Origin: Pauljensenia sp902373545
GTDB taxonomy: Bacteria; Actinomycetota; Actinomycetes; Actinomycetales; Actinomycetaceae
Direction of reading: 5' to 3'
DNA: 40,581 nucleotides
Assembly (NCBI RefSeq): GCF_041432775.1
Contig: NZ_JAPWAG010000021.1
Coordinates: 1-40,581, forward strand
The position numbers were made by a program, and so were the translations under genes. The notes beneath the pieces are model-generated. The model made no database searches, had not been told where the DNA came from, and worked only from the letters and a program-made list of their open reading frames with translations. Positions 40,534 to 40,581 of the stretch are shown in pieces; the stretch's first letter is position 1, and each line of letters starts with the position of its first letter.

Positions 40534-40581
40534 GTTGCACGTAATTCGATTGCCTGAACTTTCAACAAAGCCTAGAAACGT
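40534..40581 (-). repeat. TIR repeat, copy L (cut by the window end)
   Basis: Begins GTTGCACGTAATTCG after a CCCCAAAA flank and continues as in copy K (TTCAACA, then GAAACGT). It is in reverse orientation and truncated here at 48 bp by the edge of the window. It lies downstream of the serine dehydratase gene. Confidence 0.85.

Noticed and set aside
11915..40581. The 107-bp repeats as integron attC sites
   Set aside because: Length and hairpin form are similar, but the ends lack the GTTRRRY/RYYYAAC core sites. Genes between copies run in both directions, and no tyrosine integrase gene is present in the window.

Overview
The window is about 40.6 kb of high-GC actinobacterial DNA. Several features point to an oral Actinomyces/Schaalia-type organism: a fimbrial tip/shaft/class C sortase operon, an actinobacterial HrpA helicase, a DipZ-like CcdA-thioredoxin fusion, a YtxH small protein, frequent GTG starts and several probable leaderless starts. 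The genus is an inference from gene content; no rRNA or other marker gene is present, and I saw no tRNA.

Layout. 0.1-3.7 kb: an ABC-2 exporter (ATPase and permease) followed by a DesK/DesR-like histidine kinase and response regulator. 3.7-4.3 kb: a ribbon-helix-helix/Doc toxin-antitoxin pair behind a perfect operator palindrome, converging on a VanZ-like membrane protein and a secreted HNH nuclease. 6.2-8.1 kb: an IS607-type element with serine recombinase TnpA and intact TnpB. 8.2-10.4 kb: a TRIC-like channel and an APC amino acid permease in one operon. 10.7-14.6 kb: a PfkB kinase, an alpha/beta hydrolase whose nucleophile position is Glu, a YtxH protein and a VIT1/CCC1 transporter with a ferritin-like N-terminus. 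14.7-17.8 kb: an accessory patch with a GIY-YIG protein, an ADP-ribosylglycohydrolase remnant, two unrecognised ORFs and an intact ADP-ribosylglycohydrolase. 18.1-24.1 kb: hrpA and a SprT-like gene, with a duplicated hrpA tail between them. 24.6-27.5 kb: a phosphoribosyltransferase, a nucleoside kinase-like protein and the DipZ-like protein. 27.9-31.8 kb: a membrane-anchored unknown, an AbiEi/DUF559-like protein, a low-molecular-weight tyrosine phosphatase and an MTA/SAH nucleosidase. 32.2-38.0 kb: the fimbrial operon on the minus strand (tip adhesin, shaft pilin, SrtC). 38.7-40.5 kb: L-serine dehydratase.

The most unusual signal is not a gene. A 107-bp intergenic element with 13-bp terminal inverted repeats (GTCGCACGTAATT ... 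AATTACGTGCGAC) occurs 11 times complete and once cut by the window end. Its length is almost invariant (106-108 bp), it has a defined polarity, it carries internal dyads that keep pairing while their sequence changes, and neighbouring copies form local subfamilies. Several single genes or gene pairs lie between two copies, like cassettes. A second dispersed signal is a 16-17 bp motif (GGGACGAGGCCTGGGC and ATCGACGAGGCCGTGGC). It recurs as exact copies both between genes and inside coding regions, where the same frame repeatedly gives the peptide AQASS. Short tandem duplications are also common at gene ends and in low-complexity protein segments.
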